A stretch of DNA of 64,000 nucleotides from contig VFFE01006702.1 of NCBI GenBank assembly GCA_008921705.1, forward strand, positions 434,001-498,000. The letters are read 5' to 3'. Under the pieces are notes generated by a model. That model was not told the origin of the DNA. It ran no database searches and saw only the letters and a program-made list of their open reading frames with translations. This document shows positions 47,443 to 59,802 of this stretch, in pieces (within the stretch, counting starts at the first letter, position 1; each line of letters opens with the position of its first letter). This DNA is from Burhinus oedicnemus (taxonomy: Eukaryota; Chordata; Aves; Charadriiformes; Burhinidae). The translations under genes and the position numbers were made by a program.

Positions 47443-50400
47443 AAAGGGGCTGACTCACCGGCTCACGCCACCCACTCTGCTGTAACTACCCAAAGACAGG
47501 GTGGGGATCTTTGCGGGGGCTGACACGGACACCTGGGGGCAATAACCCCCTCCAGCTGCCCCAGTGAAACCTGCTGGAGCCCGTTTGTCAGAGCTCAGCG
47601 GCAATGGCCATGCTGGGCTCTGCCATGAACTCGGCCCCCCTTGCTTTCATCGTGACTGGTGTGTCAGGAGAGCACGGGAAACCCTCGTGCTTCTTATTCC
47701 CTCCTTACCACAATTTCCAGGTTTCAGTCAGAGATAATTTAAAGGAGTTATCAGTGTTTAGCCATAAAGGAAGCAGCAGGCTGACCTGCATTTACCAATG
47801 CCCAGCCTGTCTGGGGTCAATAGTGCAAAAGGCTCATTTTCACTTGTCTCTAACAATACAGAAGTTGATTTGCAGATCCAATGGGTTACATTTATCTATT
47901 TGTCCAGCAGCAGTATAGTGTGCGTGCATGCAGGGCAAAGCACCTCTGAAGCTTTTAAATGGATTTCTGCTCTGGGCAAGGCTCTTTCCATGAACTATAG
48001 CTATTAAAACAGGATGGCTATTGGCCATGATTTTTTGTGTACTTGGTTTAAACAACACAATTCATATGAATATCAGAGTACACTTACCATACAGGCTGTT
48101 TTGCAGAATGCCAAACTTTAGAAAGTGTCTCCTTTAGAATAAAATATAGCTCTTCAAAAGGCCACATTCTGAAATAATTAGAGCAGCATAGCTGTAAGCT
48201 CATCTACTTGCAGCCAAATCTGAATCAGAAAGCCTATCTGTTTTATTTGATAGCATGATGGGTCTTTCGGTGTTTCAGCTTTAGAAGCTTTTACAATGAC
48301 AGCTCAAAATTAGATAGTTTTATTTTCTTTCTCTATAACTTGCTCTCTTACTGAGAAGAATTAACTTGCTAAGCACAGCCTGTGTTTCATGGAACATGCC
48401 CAGCCTTGCTGAAGATCCACCCTGATAGAGCACCTCAGGGATAGCTGTGGTGTATCTTTTAGATTCGATGGTGAATCTCTTGACTTTTATACCTGGCCAT
48501 ACATAGGCTGAGAAAGCAGATGAATTAATCTATTCAGACACCTTTGTTTAGAAATTGAAGATGCTTTTGTCACTGGTGTTTGTGATTTGCTTCAAGAAAT
48601 CAGCTCCCGTTTCAAAATAGAGTACACTTTTCCTTATGAAATGTGAGAGATGTGGGTGAATCAAGTCCATTCTCCAACACGAACTAATATAGAAATTACC
48701 TTTTAGAAGAATCATCTTTACAGCCCTCCCAATCCTTTTTTCTCTCTCTGTCTGAAATGACCACAACCTCCTAAATTAATACTGAACTCACTCAAACCAC
48801 ACATTTAGCTGTTGCCGTCTTGCCTTCAGTTCTCCTCCCTCATATCCATCATGCTGCTGCTGCTTCTTCACACATGCTTGGAAACTGTTGAACTCTCAAT
48901 TGTCTCTAGAGCAATGCTTCAGAAATAAAACTGTCTGGCACACATTTTATCATGATGTTTTCTGTCAGATTTTCCTTCCGGAAAGATGGGCAAGGTCTTG
49001 TTGGACCCGAGCCAGGCATGCAGGTAAAGTAGTACCTTTTTTGACACCCAGCCCCTCTTTTACCACCAGATAGATATTTTTAATCTTATGTAGACACGTT
49101 TGTTCTTGGTTTAGCCCATCAAGATTTTTTATAAGCTTTGGAAGTAAGACAGCAGATGAAAAGGGAATTCAGATGTCAGTATGAAAATATGGAAACTCTG
49201 GACATGCTCTGCTCCAGCCCACTCCTCCTCTGCAGAAAGCAGGACCATACCACTTCAGGTGCCTTTATCAGAAATTAATACATACTGGTCTGTTTTGGCT
49301 GCTGGTTTTGGTCAAAAGTTTGGGTCTAGGATGACAGCTTTTCATTAAATTAATAATAATACTTTCTTTCAGTAATGACAGGTTTTCAGGAAATATTTTC
49401 TTTTCAGAAAAGGTTTTAAGTAAAGATAAAATAAGAAAAATCTTGCCTACCTGAAACTGGACTGGTTATTTATTTTATTTATCAATAAATAGTTATGAAT
49501 TCTTCCCTGTTAACAAGCTTAAATCAGCCCCTCCATCATAGCTGCGTGGCCTGCAGTTGTCTGTGTTTTCAGGAAGTATAACAAATGGTAGCATGATGTT
49601 TTAAGAAAACCTCCCTAAAGATTTCTTAACCTTGTTTTTACTCTGAAGTTGGTCTATATAGGAGCCAATCACAATTAGAAATACTATAAAATGGATATTG
49701 GCATAGCACTTGTTGCAGTGCATGCAGTGCAATTTCTCCTTTGGCCTTATCTATCACAGAGGCCACCAGGCATGGTGAGGTACCTCAGCTCCTGTGACAT
49801 CCTGTCAGGTCCTACGCCTGGGTTTTGGTGCAGGAGAAGCACCCTCTTTGCTGCCTGCCGTGCAGCGTGGGCTATAGCATCCCTTCAGGGTGACAGGCTT
49901 CTCCCTGACATTTGACAGCGGATTAGTATCAAGTATTATGGTACTTTACCTGTGAAATTGCCAAACAAATTTACGAGGAGTCAAGTAGCCACTGTCAATC
50001 TGGAGTCATATATCTTGATGGAACAAGGCAGGAAGAATTAAATAAATACAAAATGGATTAAAAATGCAATTGAACACATTTTATAAATTGACATGTTCAG
50101 CTATAGATTTATTCACTGAACACTGTGAGTTAGCTGGTTAACATCAGCAACTAGTTAAAAATCGAAAGCAATGTGTGTCAAGGAAAGCAAAGACATCAGT
50201 GAAGCACTTGGAGGCAGAACTTGCTGAAGCTTCTGACAGAAGGCAGTTTTGCTTCGAGTCACTGCCCGGGTTTCACCCTGCTCAGCTAGAAAAGCTGGAA
50301 AAGGAGAAGCTCTTGTTTTCCTCTACCAAGCTGTATAAAACACATAAAAACTGTGTGATGGGATAAGATTGACTAGACCTAAAAACATAGAAATGACTCG

Positions 50401-51840
50401 TTCAATTCACTGACTGCTAATACTAAATCCTTTCTTAAACGGTGTCAAACATAAAATGTCTAAGTTCACAATTTGTGTCCAACACATTTAACTGAAAATA
50501 ATGAACATATAAAATGCTAGCATATGCAGTTTATTTGGAACCTAATTTCTGTCCAAACAGAATGTGCCACAAATCATAAGCAAAGAAAACAATAAATTAT
50601 CCAGTGATAATGATGTATATCATTAACTCTTTCATAACATTAAAAAATTAAGACTCTAAAGTTAGATTTCAAGCTACATTATTGCTTCCACTTGACCAAA
50701 AGAAGTATAAATTTGAATGTAAAACACCTATTCATCAACTTCTTAACAACTTCTAATAAAAATTACATATCTTAAGAAAATTAACAAGCATACAGATTAA
50801 AAAAAAATAGAATCTCCAAACATAGCGCTTGAATTACTGGAATTAAAACTCCCAAGCACGGGAAGGCATGATTACCAGTTCAGAATAATCACAGCTCTTC
50901 CAAGCTGGCATTTTATACCTGGGGGTATCTTTACATGATAGCTGCAGTTGGCAGAAATGTCTCACCTGCCTCCCCTCTTGGGCAACACAGCCCACACAGA
51001 TTTTGCTCAAGGAAGAGGAATAGCAACAACGCCCCGTACCTGGGTCAGCTCTGACATGCATCCCCACCAGCGCCCATGAGCATGGTAGAAGAGGAGGAAA
51101 CGCAATATTAGCAGCAATTATACTGAACATGGGCTCCTGTACCAAAATGCTGGAGATGAACTCCACCTCCAGCTTTCATGCCTGAGGTTTGTCTGCCTAA
51201 TTAGCCAACATGGAAGTTTGGCTTTTTCACGCTTCCCCTTGGGGGAAGCTTGGCTTTAAGTCCAAATATTGTGGTCACTCTCACTATGTTTTCCTCAGAG
51301 TTGTGCTGATGTAGCTGTCTTAAAATAATTGGAGCTTTTCAAGGAAAACAGAAAACAAAACTTTTTTTTTTTCAATATAGAGAAGGAGGAAAGCTTTTCC
51401 TGACTTCCTCCTTGGAAAGGCTTGAATAGGGGCGGGTGTTTATATTTATAGATGCATATGTATGAAAATATTTAGAGAGAACCTGTGGCTGATAACAGGA
51501 TAAGGAGCGGAAAATAGGATCTTAAACCAGAAAGCATCAGGCAAACTCCCTAACAGGCCAAGTTGTGAGCTATGGCTACGCTAATGAAATACAAGGACTA
51601 ACCAAGGCTGGCTTCTCCTGGGGGCCAGCCTTTCTGTGCCCCCCTCACATGGGGCTTAGCTCAACCTTTGCCCAGGGCAGCCCACACTGCCCCTGCCAGA
51701 CCCCAGCACCCTCACTGCTCCCCATACTGCAGAGAACTGAGTCCTTGGACCCGCTGCCATCCTCAGGGCATCGGGGCTGCCCTCGCCTTCGTCTAGGGAG
51801 TGCCCCAGACTGCCTCAGGGGTCAGGCAGCGGCCGCACCC
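47443..51840. other. Unique non-coding sequence
   Basis: No gene is seen. 49466-49492 is a TTTA-rich low-complexity stretch. 50370-50830 is AT-rich. A small dyad GCTTCCCC / GGGGAAGC lies at 51231-51249, and a T run at 51362-51372. From about 51600 the sequence becomes C-rich. Confidence 0.6.
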
Positions 51841-51925
51841 GCACCCCATGGATGTCCCACCTGCAGCACCCTATGGTAGCATCCCCTCCTGCAGCACCCC
51901 ATGGCTGCACCCTCAACCTGGCCGC
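51841..51925 (+). repeat. Short degenerate minisatellite
   Basis: GCACCCCATGG, GCACCCTATGG and GCACCCCATGG recur at 51841, 51866 and 51894 (spacings 25 and 28 bp). They are interleaved with CCTGCAGCACC words. It lies in a locally C-rich stretch (51600-51990) whose overlapping readings are chance. Confidence 0.75.
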
Positions 51926-54900
51926 CCTTCCCCTGCCCACACGTGGCACTTGCTGCAGGGCAGGAGATGTCTTGTCCTACCCCCTTAAAATAGCTGCTCT
52001 CCCCTATGTTTATCTCGGCCCAGGTGGCTCAGAGACACAGCCTGGGGTTTTTTGGTTTTTTTTTGTTTGTTTGTTTTTTCCTGAAAAAATGACTGCACAT
52101 ATAATGTGTGACATAACATTTGTCTTCAAAACTAGCAGGGATCTGATGTCATGAAGTGAAGAAAATTTACAAAGTCTCAGAGTTATAGCACAAGCTGTTT
52201 ACCATCTTTATTCAAGTGAAAAATCAGCTGGTTGGGTTTTTGTGGGCGGGGGGTTGTGGGTTTCTTTCTTTGTTAGCCATTTAACAGTATTTTATCTGAA
52301 ACAGGAAACAAGGGTTACCGTTAGGTCAGGCCATAGGGTCTCCCAGACCACTGAGGAAAACAATAAACACACAGACAGCAAACCCTTGGAAAGTGAGAAG
52401 GGAACTGTTGCCTCCACAAAGACTAAATCAATTATTTTTCCATAAAAGAGCAAAGTGAATGAACAGGGACTTTAGACATGACAGCAAGCAAGGACCTGAG
52501 TTAATGTGTGGTCACACGTGAGTGATGTTGTGAATGCCGGCATGTGTGTGGGGAACAATGGGAGAGGAAAGGTGGGAGGCAGACAATTGTTGGCAAAGCC
52601 CAGGGTCTCCCCCAGCACCCTTTGAAATCAAGAAAGTGTTACTTGCTTCTTAAAAGTTGGGGTGAATCCAGCATCCTCAGGAGGGAGCATGCTGCCAAGT
52701 CTCTGGTAGGTTTGGAGTTCAGGCATTTAATCAATTACATTTGTATTGCCAAGGTTGTAAAAAGAAAATAGCTGTTTAGTTCTGTGCCCCGTATTTTGTC
52801 TATGTAAAACCAGTAGTGATACTTGATTTCTGTGGCGAAAACAATTTAAAGAAACACCATTTATACCAAACAGCCTGTAAAAGAGCACGATCTATCCTGC
52901 AGATGATGTTTCCAGGGCTGGCCTTAGTCAATCTGAGTGCAAGTAAATACAGGCAGTGTCTCTTTTTTTTTTCCTCCAGAACATTAACTTGGCCGCTTTC
53001 TGTGGGGAGCACACAGCCTTCCCCCCTCACTGGACCTGCTCAACAGGCTGCTCCAGCCCACCCCAAGACCCCAGTCCCTTGACCATCTTCTCTCCTGTGC
53101 CAGAGCTGCCCTGTACTGAAGCCCCAGCACAGTTCAGGGTCCTCCATGGGGTTGGGAAGCAGGGGACAGTGGCCTGCAGGCATTGCAGGACACTTCCAGC
53201 ACCCACTAACTGCATCTCATCTGCTTCATGCCATGCTCTTACCTTATGGCACAGTCAAAAAGTGGGTAAGTTTTCTCGCATGTGCCATAAGGATGTGCCT
53301 GCCAATTGGTGTTCACTCTAGAGAATCTCTCATCAAGCAACTTGAAACACCAGGACTATGGAGGCCTTGAAGGCCGGGCTGCAAAAACAGAGAATAAAAC
53401 GGTGATTTTTTCATTTTTACCTTTATGTGTTTAGCCTTATCACCCAAATTATGAGTTGCTCTATTGCTGGTCTTCAGTGTGAATCTCTTTCCCTTCTTTT
53501 TGATGCAGCTCCAAGGTCTGAAAAAAGCAAATATTTGTAAGGTGTTTATAAACAATTACATTACACTTTGTTGCCGTGGTATAATCACAGATGCTCAGTA
53601 GAGTTAATACCATCTGCAGAGTGTATGCCTAACAGAACAAAGTACACCGGCTGATACACTGAGGAACTTTAGTGATAGATGCCAAATTTTATTGAATGAG
53701 TATGATTTAAACACTAAGTTCTTGTTAAGCACATTTAACCAGAAGATGAATACTTCCTCAGCAACTTTCTTCTACACCCCAGTGTGAAGGGTTTGCAGAC
53801 CTTGGTGAACAAGATGCCAGTAAAATCCAGTAAAATTTTACACTACCAACTGTGACACAGCTTGTAGATTAACAAACCCAACAGGACATTGCCCGAATCT
53901 TCCCAGATCCTGTCTTTCTGGCAACTTGTGCCAAAATTGCTGCTTGACACATCAGCGTTGCTTTTATTTTCCACTGATTGAGACTAAATACAAGCACAAA
54001 TTCATCATTTCTTTGTAACAGAGTCCAGAACACCCGTGATGACTGCAATGCCTGGCTCAAGACACGAGACACAAAAGAAAGCGGAGCTGAATGGCAAAAT
54101 GGTGTTACAACATCCCTGACTGAAGAGTACAAGGAGGGCTCTTGTTGCATGTAAAAGGCAGAATTTCTTGGCGTGGAAAGGGCAGACCAACAGAAGAGGT
54201 TCTTCTTCATGTTGCATTGCACAGAGGCAAAGGTGGCCTTCACTTTCTCACTGCGATGCACACATTGTAAGGAGCTTCTGACTGGCCGTTGCACATAACT
54301 TTCTGTTTGCTTGTTGCATGCTCCTAGATAATAATTTCAAAGGATTCCTTCTAAGACTGTGTTTTCAGAGTTTCCATGAATACTCCACTTGAAAAAAGCA
54401 GGAATTATTACCATGTTCTCAGTTAACACATACACTGCTGTGTGAGGGCCAGGTTTTTGCCCAGTAAGATACATGCCAGGCTTGAAGACAGTGAGGGTGG
54501 GATACTCTGCCCACACATGGGTGTCTGGTGCTGTTTCAGGTGCCCCAGGGTATCTTCCTGGATCCAAGCTGCTGCTCCAACGGGTGCAGGACTTCTCTAG
54601 CTCACATCTAACATCCTGGCAGGGATGGCTTGAATGCTCCAGGCACCTCAAATGGCCAGCGGCAGACTAGGTAGATAGACCACCATGCACTAGGTGCCTA
54701 TGCTCAAGCAACAGACTCCTGACACAAAGGGAAATTTTAACACCTGATAAAATAAAATGACCTGACCACAAGCCTGATTAGGCTCTCACAGAGCCCTTAT
54801 TTCCTAGGGATTTTCTTTGGGGTGGTAGAGCAATGGTTCAGCTCATAATGCTGATGGGTCAGCGTGGGGAAGCCTTATGCCCCATGTCTTCAGGGAAATC

Positions 54901-56929
54901 CTCTTGCCAGAGCGCCAAGGCGGGCAGCTGGAATTGGCTTCTTGGTGATGCAAAACCTTCTGTAACTGAGAAAGTGCCTACAACAGCAGTGTTTGCAGCC
55001 AAGGTAGCTGTGAACATATGTGCTAAGTTTAATCAAGCGGAGCCTGCTGGGAGCCCTGGGATGATAAGGCAGCCCCACTGGGAAGCCTGTGCTGCCACAT
55101 ACTCAGCAGCACGTGCCCTGAGATGGCCAGGCTCTAGCTCTGAAGGGGGATGATGGGGCATCTACCTGTGCTGGCATTGCACCCACAACTGTGATTTAAG
55201 AATGCAAAAATGTCTATAAGGAAGTGTAGGTATAATTTACAATTCACATTGCCTGGAAAGGGCTTTTGGGTAACCAGCCCACACAGACACATGTTGCAAA
55301 ATACAGTATCGGACATGGAGCGATACAATCTTAAAAAACATAGGGTGGTTTGGAGTCTAGCTTAGTTCAACAGAGACCACTTCATGTCATAGACTCTCAG
55401 TTACCTTCCTTCTAATCTTCTGTTGGCATTTCTGTACTCTGTGTGATTGGCTACAAATCCCTAAGGGTAGGGACTTTTTCTCACTCATCGTTTATTGCAT
55501 ACAGAAGTATTGGTCCCAAATGAGTCATGAGGTGCTAATGTGATTCTGTGTAGGTATAAGGATGGGTCATCTCTAGTTTTGAGCTGGGATAATTGCAAGT
55601 TTGCAGAGATCTGTGACACCTCACCCATTTAAGAGAGCGGAATTTGGCTCATTACCCATGAAGAGCTCTGTAATGAGGATTAGCCATCCACATGAGTGAG
55701 CCTGGAGAAGTTAAAGTTATAATAAAAATTCCTCCATCACTGAGAAGCCACAAGTTTTGTTTATGAATTCCCAAGAAAGCTGAAAACATTTTCTGTTTGC
55801 CTTTAACTATGAGAAAAGTAACATTACATACACTGAGACAGAGAGCAGAAGAAAAGGACAGGCTCTCTCTGTCACCATGTGTTAATGCCACTTTTAAAGC
55901 TCTGTATAGAACTTTAATCCAGAGTTTGCAGGTGCTATCATCTGTTCTCAGAAGTCACAGGTCTCTCCAGAGAACATCCCTATCTGTGGGCATTGTGCGA
56001 GACTATAAATCCCCTCTCCCTTGCCACCTACATCCAAAAGCGATAAAATATACCATTATAGGCATCAGATGCAATTTTTTTCATGGCTGAAGTGCTGGAA
56101 GGCACGGAATTAGCAGGAGAGTTTCCAGCCTGGAATGATTTGACTTTGTAATTCCTAAACACTGACACTCCTGTCTCACAGTGGCAAAACCCATCTGACA
56201 CCATCCAGGGACTCAGGCTCATTTATACAAACAGCTGACAACTATACCAATGCTGTCATTACTGAATGGCTGTTGTTGCCTTAACTTCATTGCAGCAAAG
56301 CAGAAAAAGCCCACTTCTTGCCCTTCACTCAAGAAGATGCTGTAATTTCCTGCTGTTTTCTTAACAAGCAGAGCTACCTAACAAGGAGCGTTCCTGGGGA
56401 TCCAGATAAAACTGCCTCCCAGGCTAGATCTTGCAGGCAAATAGCCACCCCTATCCTGGACAGGGCAGGCGTAGCCCTGGGCAGGGCTTTGGCTGACCCC
56501 GGAGCAGAGGGGTGATAATTCACAGCACCTGTGGGTCTGTCACCTGCACTGCTGTTTAGTGGCTTCCCTATCGCAGAGACCATGGTTGGGAACGCACCTC
56601 CTTGCATCTCTTTGAACTTTGTTAATTCCATGGGATTGGATAAATGCATTGATAATTAGGCAAATATGTTTGTTCCAACACGGCAGATAAATCTCAGCTA
56701 TCTCTGTTCATGATGGAGCGTGCAATAATCCCGTTTTCTATTTATATGCTGCATTCCACTTCCTTCACTTGCCTGCACCTCCATGCAGTTTGTGACCTGG
56801 GAGCAATATATCCACTGATAGCTACTGAATGTGTTCCAGCTCAAGAGGCCTCAAGCTACTCACCCCTGCAGCCTGGGTGATAAATGAGACTTAAGTCTTG
56901 CCCTGTTTTATTTTTTCAGCTAAGTATCC
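51926..56929. other. Unique non-coding sequence
   Basis: No gene is seen. A T/TTTG-rich tract lies at 52048-52079, a T run at 52963-52972, and a 10-bp tandem CCAGTAAAAT x2 at 53817-53836. The 141-codon minus-strand reading at 54294-53869 has no recognisable family or domain. Confidence 0.6.
52048..52079 (+). repeat. T-rich tract with TTTG units
   Basis: Low-complexity T-rich run containing GTTTGTTTG. Similar in make-up to the tract at 26791. Confidence 0.9.
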
Positions 56930-57015
56930 CTTACTGGATACTGCCACCTTTTTTACTGGGCCAAGTAGACTTTTGGTCTGACTCAGTGGACTGTTTTTCT
57001 GTCATAAAACTCAAT
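56930..57015 (+). mobile_element. Probable CR1-type LINE 3'-tail fragment (sense)
   Basis: ACTGGATACTGCCACC, then ACTGGGCCAAGTAGACTTTT and GGTCTGACTCAGTGGACTGT, match a common sauropsid CR1 3' tail. In that tail a 'ctagatgg(g)ccttggtctgacccagtatggc' phrase precedes the end of the element. Only about 85 bp is kept and the upstream body is not recognisable. Confidence 0.6.
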
Positions 57016-57062
57016 GACTTAAAAGGTGGATCCAGCACTTCCCAGCTCAAGAGGACTGTGGT

Positions 57063-57105
57063 TTTTCTAACCCCGGTTAGAAAAGCTGTTTCTAACCATG
57101 GTTAG
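57063..57105. other. Two adjacent palindromes with AACC/GGTT arms
   Basis: TTTTCTAACC / GGTTAGAAAA (57063-57084) has 10-bp arms around CC. CTAACCATGGTTAG (57092-57105) is a perfect 14-bp palindrome. Both contain AACC-NN-GGTT, which resembles the dyad recognised by CP2/grainyhead-type factors. Each alone is near chance expectation; the sharing of the CTAACC/GGTTAG arm is what stands out. Confidence 0.75.
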
Positions 57106-59774
57106 CCAAAGGTGTTTCCACATGAGCTGAGCAGCACCTGGCTTTGACCCTTTGAACAAATAAAAGACTCAATACAGACATACAGAAAGGGAATTAGGTT
57201 GTTGTGGATAAATTGAGTTTGTGGGAATGTGAGAAGATTACACCACATTACATCCAGATTTGCACCACCGATGAAATTTCAATGACATTTATATTTCCTA
57301 TGAAATATGAATTATTTGTCTGGACAAATTAACAATGAAACATTTAAAACTCTTTAGTCTTTATTACCTCCTAACTCTTCATGTGATGCTTCAAACCAAT
57401 TCACATTGTCAAACCTGCCTGTTTGATATAAAATTTGGGTGTTCATTTCATCAAAGCATGCATTGAATGTATTGTATATTCAGTCACAAGCAAGGAACCT
57501 ACGTTTCAAACACTGATATCTAATACTTTGAAGCAAACTGTCTATTATCACCGTGTGCAGAAAAATAAACTTAGTTCTACATTACAAAGTCATATGTCAT
57601 GGGATTTTTTAAGAATTAATTGGAAAAAGAATTGCCGGCTATTGGTTGCTGCCGCATTGCAGTTACAGAGATCTGTTGGTGGGACACTATCGGAGCCGAA
57701 TGAAGGCAGAGGCTTTATATGGTCCCAGTTATCCATCCCACTTCATCCTATTTCCTTTGATGGATGTTAAGAGGAATGGGCTTGGAGTATCCGGAGGGAG
57801 GTCAGCTGGCACACGTACTGGCAGACCCGTGCAGTTCCCCACGCTGCCAGGCTGCCTGCCTGTGTTTTGCCTGCTGCGGGGAGGGGAGTGAAGGAAAAGG
57901 ACCCAGTCCAGAGTGCAGCAGAGCTGATCCTCACCGCAGAGCTACCGGCAGCCTGGCTGTTCAGCTCAGAAGTGGCTGGCGGTGAGCCTGCAGGTGGCTG
58001 CTAGTTTGTGGGATATGTTTCCAAGCCATGTTACAAGAGTGACTTTTAATGGCAGCTGTGAAAAGCCGTGGCCACAGCTCCCTGATAAGCCATTCTGGTC
58101 CTTTGCTTCGATTTTAGAAAACGATGCTGAAAAAGTGTCGTGGAGCTCTGAAAGTCAAAAGGCTCTCCTTTTGGTTTTCTGCTTCATTTAATTGCAAATG
58201 GTATTTGTTAGGGCTGCATTTTCTCTTTCTGTCCCACTTCTCTCAAGTTGGCTTCCTCAGGAAGAGAAACATTTTATGTACCCTTCTCAAAATGCTGTGC
58301 ATTACTTGCACAAATGTTCAGTCGTTTGACTCAAAATTTTAATGAATAACAAAATAGCAACCGACCCAGCGCTTGTTCTGGAACATCCATGTGGGAAGGG
58401 TATCGAGGAACAGCAGCTTTACACAATCATGCTGCTAATTAGGCTCTGGGCAAAGCAATACCATCGCTGGAAGAATAGAATATATTGTCCTTTCTCCGTT
58501 GAGTCTGTTGAGAAAAAACAGGCCGAGGCCAAAAGCGTAATGGCATGCAACAGATGGTACCATCTGGGCAGCGCAGGCGTTGTGGCACTGACAGCCTGTC
58601 CTCCAGCCAGAGCGGTCGTACTCTTGGCTCCCTACTAAATGCGTGGGAGGTGCATGGAAAGCAATGGCACAGGGCAGCAGGTACGTGGGGATGGAGCTGG
58701 ACCCTGCTGCCAGCCAGTCTAGCCCCACCGACAGTGATGGCACCGCTGCAGTTTGTGGCAGTTCAGAAGCTGGCTTGTAGTAGGCAGCAGCCTGCGTTCT
58801 CTCAGCTTTAAAACCGTGTGTAAGGCTATACAGCACCAAAAAAATGCGAAAGCCAGTCCTCTGCAACTTGCTCAAGTTGGCTGCAAATCCTCTTTTCAGC
58901 CCTGCTGGTGTCACCGTGGAGGTTACAGATTCAGAAGAGCCTGAGACCAAACCCTTGGGCCATATTTGCTCTCCCTTTTCTCAACCTTCACCCCGGGCAG
59001 CAGCCTGTGTAACCCCTGGCCGTGCTGCCCCAGAGGGGCACCTCCCAACGCGTGGGATTAGTTGGCTCTGCTGGGAAGAGTTTGAGTGAGCTGGAGGGGA
59101 AGGAAGAGGGTCTTTGGGGTTTATTGCACTCTCCCACCACAGTCCAAGGGTCCCCACTGTTTTTTTTCGTGCCACCACTCACTCCCAAGCTTTCTGCAGG
59201 ACAGCAGGAGTAGGGAAGGGGGCATTTCATGTCAACACCTTCCCCGCAGCTTTAAATCCCTCCTCTAGTTTTCTCAGAAAATTTGCTCCTTTTGCAGCAC
59301 GGGGTCTGCAGGGACAGGTTCACTGACAGCTGCTCTGCACAGGGAACCGGCATGTTGGTGTTACCCTGGAACTTCCATTCTGGTGTCATACCGGTCTCAT
59401 TCCTGGAGCACACAATTATTCTGCTAAATGATTATTTTTAACATACATATTTTTTTGATGCAGTTGATTCCAAAGGGCCATAAAACACAGACAAAAATGG
59501 TGTTTCTGTGTGGCTGACTCATGCCATTGTAATGGCAGCAGGTGAAGCTCAAGCTTTGACTCCTGCAGTGTGAGCTTCCACTGGGCAGTAGCTCTGTGCT
59601 TGCAGCGTGTGCCCGATACAGAGGAGAGTAAGGTTCACGTCTTCAGCTTGGACTCGCCTTCCAGCAGAGGTTTGTTTTTTTGTTTGCTCTTAGGTTGGGT
59701 GGGCATGAGCTGCATACCTAGAGCAGAAGGACCAGGTCATTTGAATTGGTTTGCCCAGCTGAGGAAACAATGTT
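57106..59774. other. Unique non-coding sequence
   Basis: No gene is seen. 57420-57770 is a non-repetitive AT-leaning stretch. 58435-58950 holds the longest stop-free reading of the window (171 codons, minus strand), overlapped by several plus-strand readings and without recognisable motifs. Confidence 0.6.
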
Positions 59775-59802
59775 CCCCCCTTTCCCGCCCTCCCCCTGCC
59801 CC
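59775..59802 (-). other. Strong G-quadruplex motif on minus strand
   Basis: Five C-runs of 6, 3, 3, 5 and 4 are separated by loops of 3, 1, 1 and 2 bases. On the minus strand these are G-runs with very short loops, which strongly favours a parallel quadruplex, and an i-motif on the plus strand. Confidence 0.88.

Noticed and set aside
53869..54294. 141-codon minus-strand reading considered as a retroviral or domesticated gene remnant
   Set aside because: No retroviral motif, zinc knuckle, protease or polymerase motif is visible, and no LTRs or tRNA primer site are found nearby.
58435..58950. 171-codon minus-strand open reading, the longest in the window
   Set aside because: Its length is within chance expectation for 64 kb. 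It overlaps several plus-strand open readings and has no recognisable domain or repeat.
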